Part shown: positions 29,298 to 29,837 of the stretch, piece after piece | Layout: each line of letters opens with the position of its first letter | Position numbering within the stretch: position 1 is the first letter of the stretch | Assembly: GCA_900552015.1 (NCBI GenBank) | Contig: URXY01000022.1 | Coordinates: 1 to 29,837 of the forward strand | Reading direction: 5' to 3' | Source of the DNA: an uncultured Eubacteriales bacterium | Lineage (GTDB): Bacteria > Bacillota > Clostridia > Oscillospirales > Oscillospiraceae | DNA length: 29,837 bases | Made by a program: the position numbers and the translations under genes | Notes under the pieces: generated by a model | What the model was told of the DNA's origin: nothing | The model's database searches: none | Seen by the model: the letters and a program-made list of their open reading frames with translations, nothing else

Positions 29298-29810
29298 ATG
29301 GAAAAGACAACAAACTATCAGCTTCCGAAGTGGGAAAAGAGCGATTTCATCAAAATGGACGACTTCAATGATGCGTTCGGCAAGCTCGACGCGGCGCTGA
29401 AAGCAAACGCAGACGCCGCGGCGGGCGCGGCCAGCGCGGAAAGGGTCACTGCGCTGGAGCAGACGGTCACAAAAAGCAAGCTCTGCCGCATCAAATACGG
29501 CAGCTACATCGGCAACGGCAAGGGCGGCAAGGCTGCTCCGAACACGCTGAGCTGCGATTTTTACCCCGTGCTGCTGATCATCACCACGATTGACCAGTAC
29601 AACAACATCACCCGTGTGTTTGCCTTGCGCGGCATCAGTCACTTCGAAGGCGGCGTTGACGGCGTCCGCAAGAACCTCATTACATGGAACGATCGCAGCG
29701 TGAGCTGGCAATCGGCAACAGAAACGGATGCCTATTACAACGCCTGCGACGTGCAGCTCAACACCTCTGGCGTTACCTATCAATACCTGTTCCTTGGATT
29801 TGACCAGTAA
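29298..29810 (+). CDS. Orphan phage tail-fibre-like protein
   Basis: A 170-residue protein. The N-terminus (NYQLPKWEKSDFIKMDDFND) is the segment commonly found at the start of clostridial phage tail-fibre or receptor-binding proteins, followed by a short coiled coil (residues about 25-60, FGKLDAALKANADAAAGAAS). The C-terminal half (IKYGSYIGNGKGGKAAPNTL and following) matches the beta-rich terminal domain of these proteins. AAAGGAG lies 9 bases upstream of ATG. No other phage gene is nearby, so it is a solitary tail-fibre-like gene or the edge of a prophage that starts beyond the window. The host could use it as a surface protein, but no signal peptide is present. Confidence 0.75.
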   Translation: MEKTTNYQLPKWEKSDFIKMDDFNDAFGKLDAALKANADAAAGAASAERVTALEQTVTKSKLCRIKYGSYIGNGKGGKAAPNTLSCDFYPVLLIITTIDQYNNITRVFALRGISHFEGGVDGVRKNLITWNDRSVSWQSATETDAYYNACDVQLNTSGVTYQYLFLGFDQ

Positions 29811-29837
29811 ACAGTGAAAAACACCCCCGGCTCGAAA

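Overview
The window reads as chromosome of a GC-rich Clostridia member, most likely Oscillospiraceae/Ruminococcaceae. The evidence is Gram-positive ribosome binding sites (AGGAGG), TTGACA/TATAAT promoters, lipoprotein lipoboxes, Firmicutes-type gene neighbours (lspA followed by an RluA-family pseudouridine synthase; ApbE with NusG-II and Gx-transporter proteins) and many clostridial mobile-element families. The organism call is inference; no 16S rRNA gene is present.

Positions 1-12810 are a mobile-element array at the initiator tRNA gene (tRNA-fMet, 12735-12810, minus). A full tyrosine integrase (11456-12607) lies next to the intact tRNA. A second, nearly identical integrase (1-725, cut by the window edge) lies next to a 46-nt copy of the tRNA 3' half (843-888). 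This describes two elements in tandem; the one wholly inside the window is about 11.9 kb. Its right part (about 7.2-12.6 kb) is mobile backbone: a DUF6076-like protein, an excisionase-like HTH, an HTH_36 protein, a 650-bp origin-like region with long palindromes, a ribbon-helix-helix protein, a frameshifted acetyltransferase, a small helical protein and the integrase. Its left part (about 1.1-7.0 kb) is metabolic cargo: a dihydrodipicolinate-reductase/diaminopentanoate-dehydrogenase-like enzyme with a Rex-type operator, a zinc-ribbon membrane protein, a 2-hydroxycarboxylate transporter, a malic enzyme and a divergent LysR regulator. No relaxase or conjugation gene is visible.

Positions 12.8-18.4 kb are housekeeping: tRNA-Leu(UAA) and tRNA-fMet transcribed left; dusB, an ECF sigma factor, its membrane anti-sigma factor, lspA (with an unusual N-terminal extension), an RluA-family pseudouridine synthase and folC transcribed right, most with overlapping ends.

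Positions 18.4-23.4 kb carry a LysM-G5-M23 cell-wall peptidase (minus) divergent from pta, then gap. Two inverted copies of a 92-bp intergenic repeat with 13-bp terminal inverted repeats bracket this block. Each is next to a hairpin whose stem bases differ between copies yet remain paired.

Positions 23.4-29.8 kb carry a minus-strand operon (apbE lipoprotein, NusG-II protein, Gx transporter, CbxX/CfxQ AAA+ ATPase) resembling part of the flavin-based extracellular electron transfer locus, an unrecognised plus-strand gene, a polysaccharide-deacetylase lipoprotein with cdd, and an orphan phage-tail-like gene preceded by overlapping hairpins.
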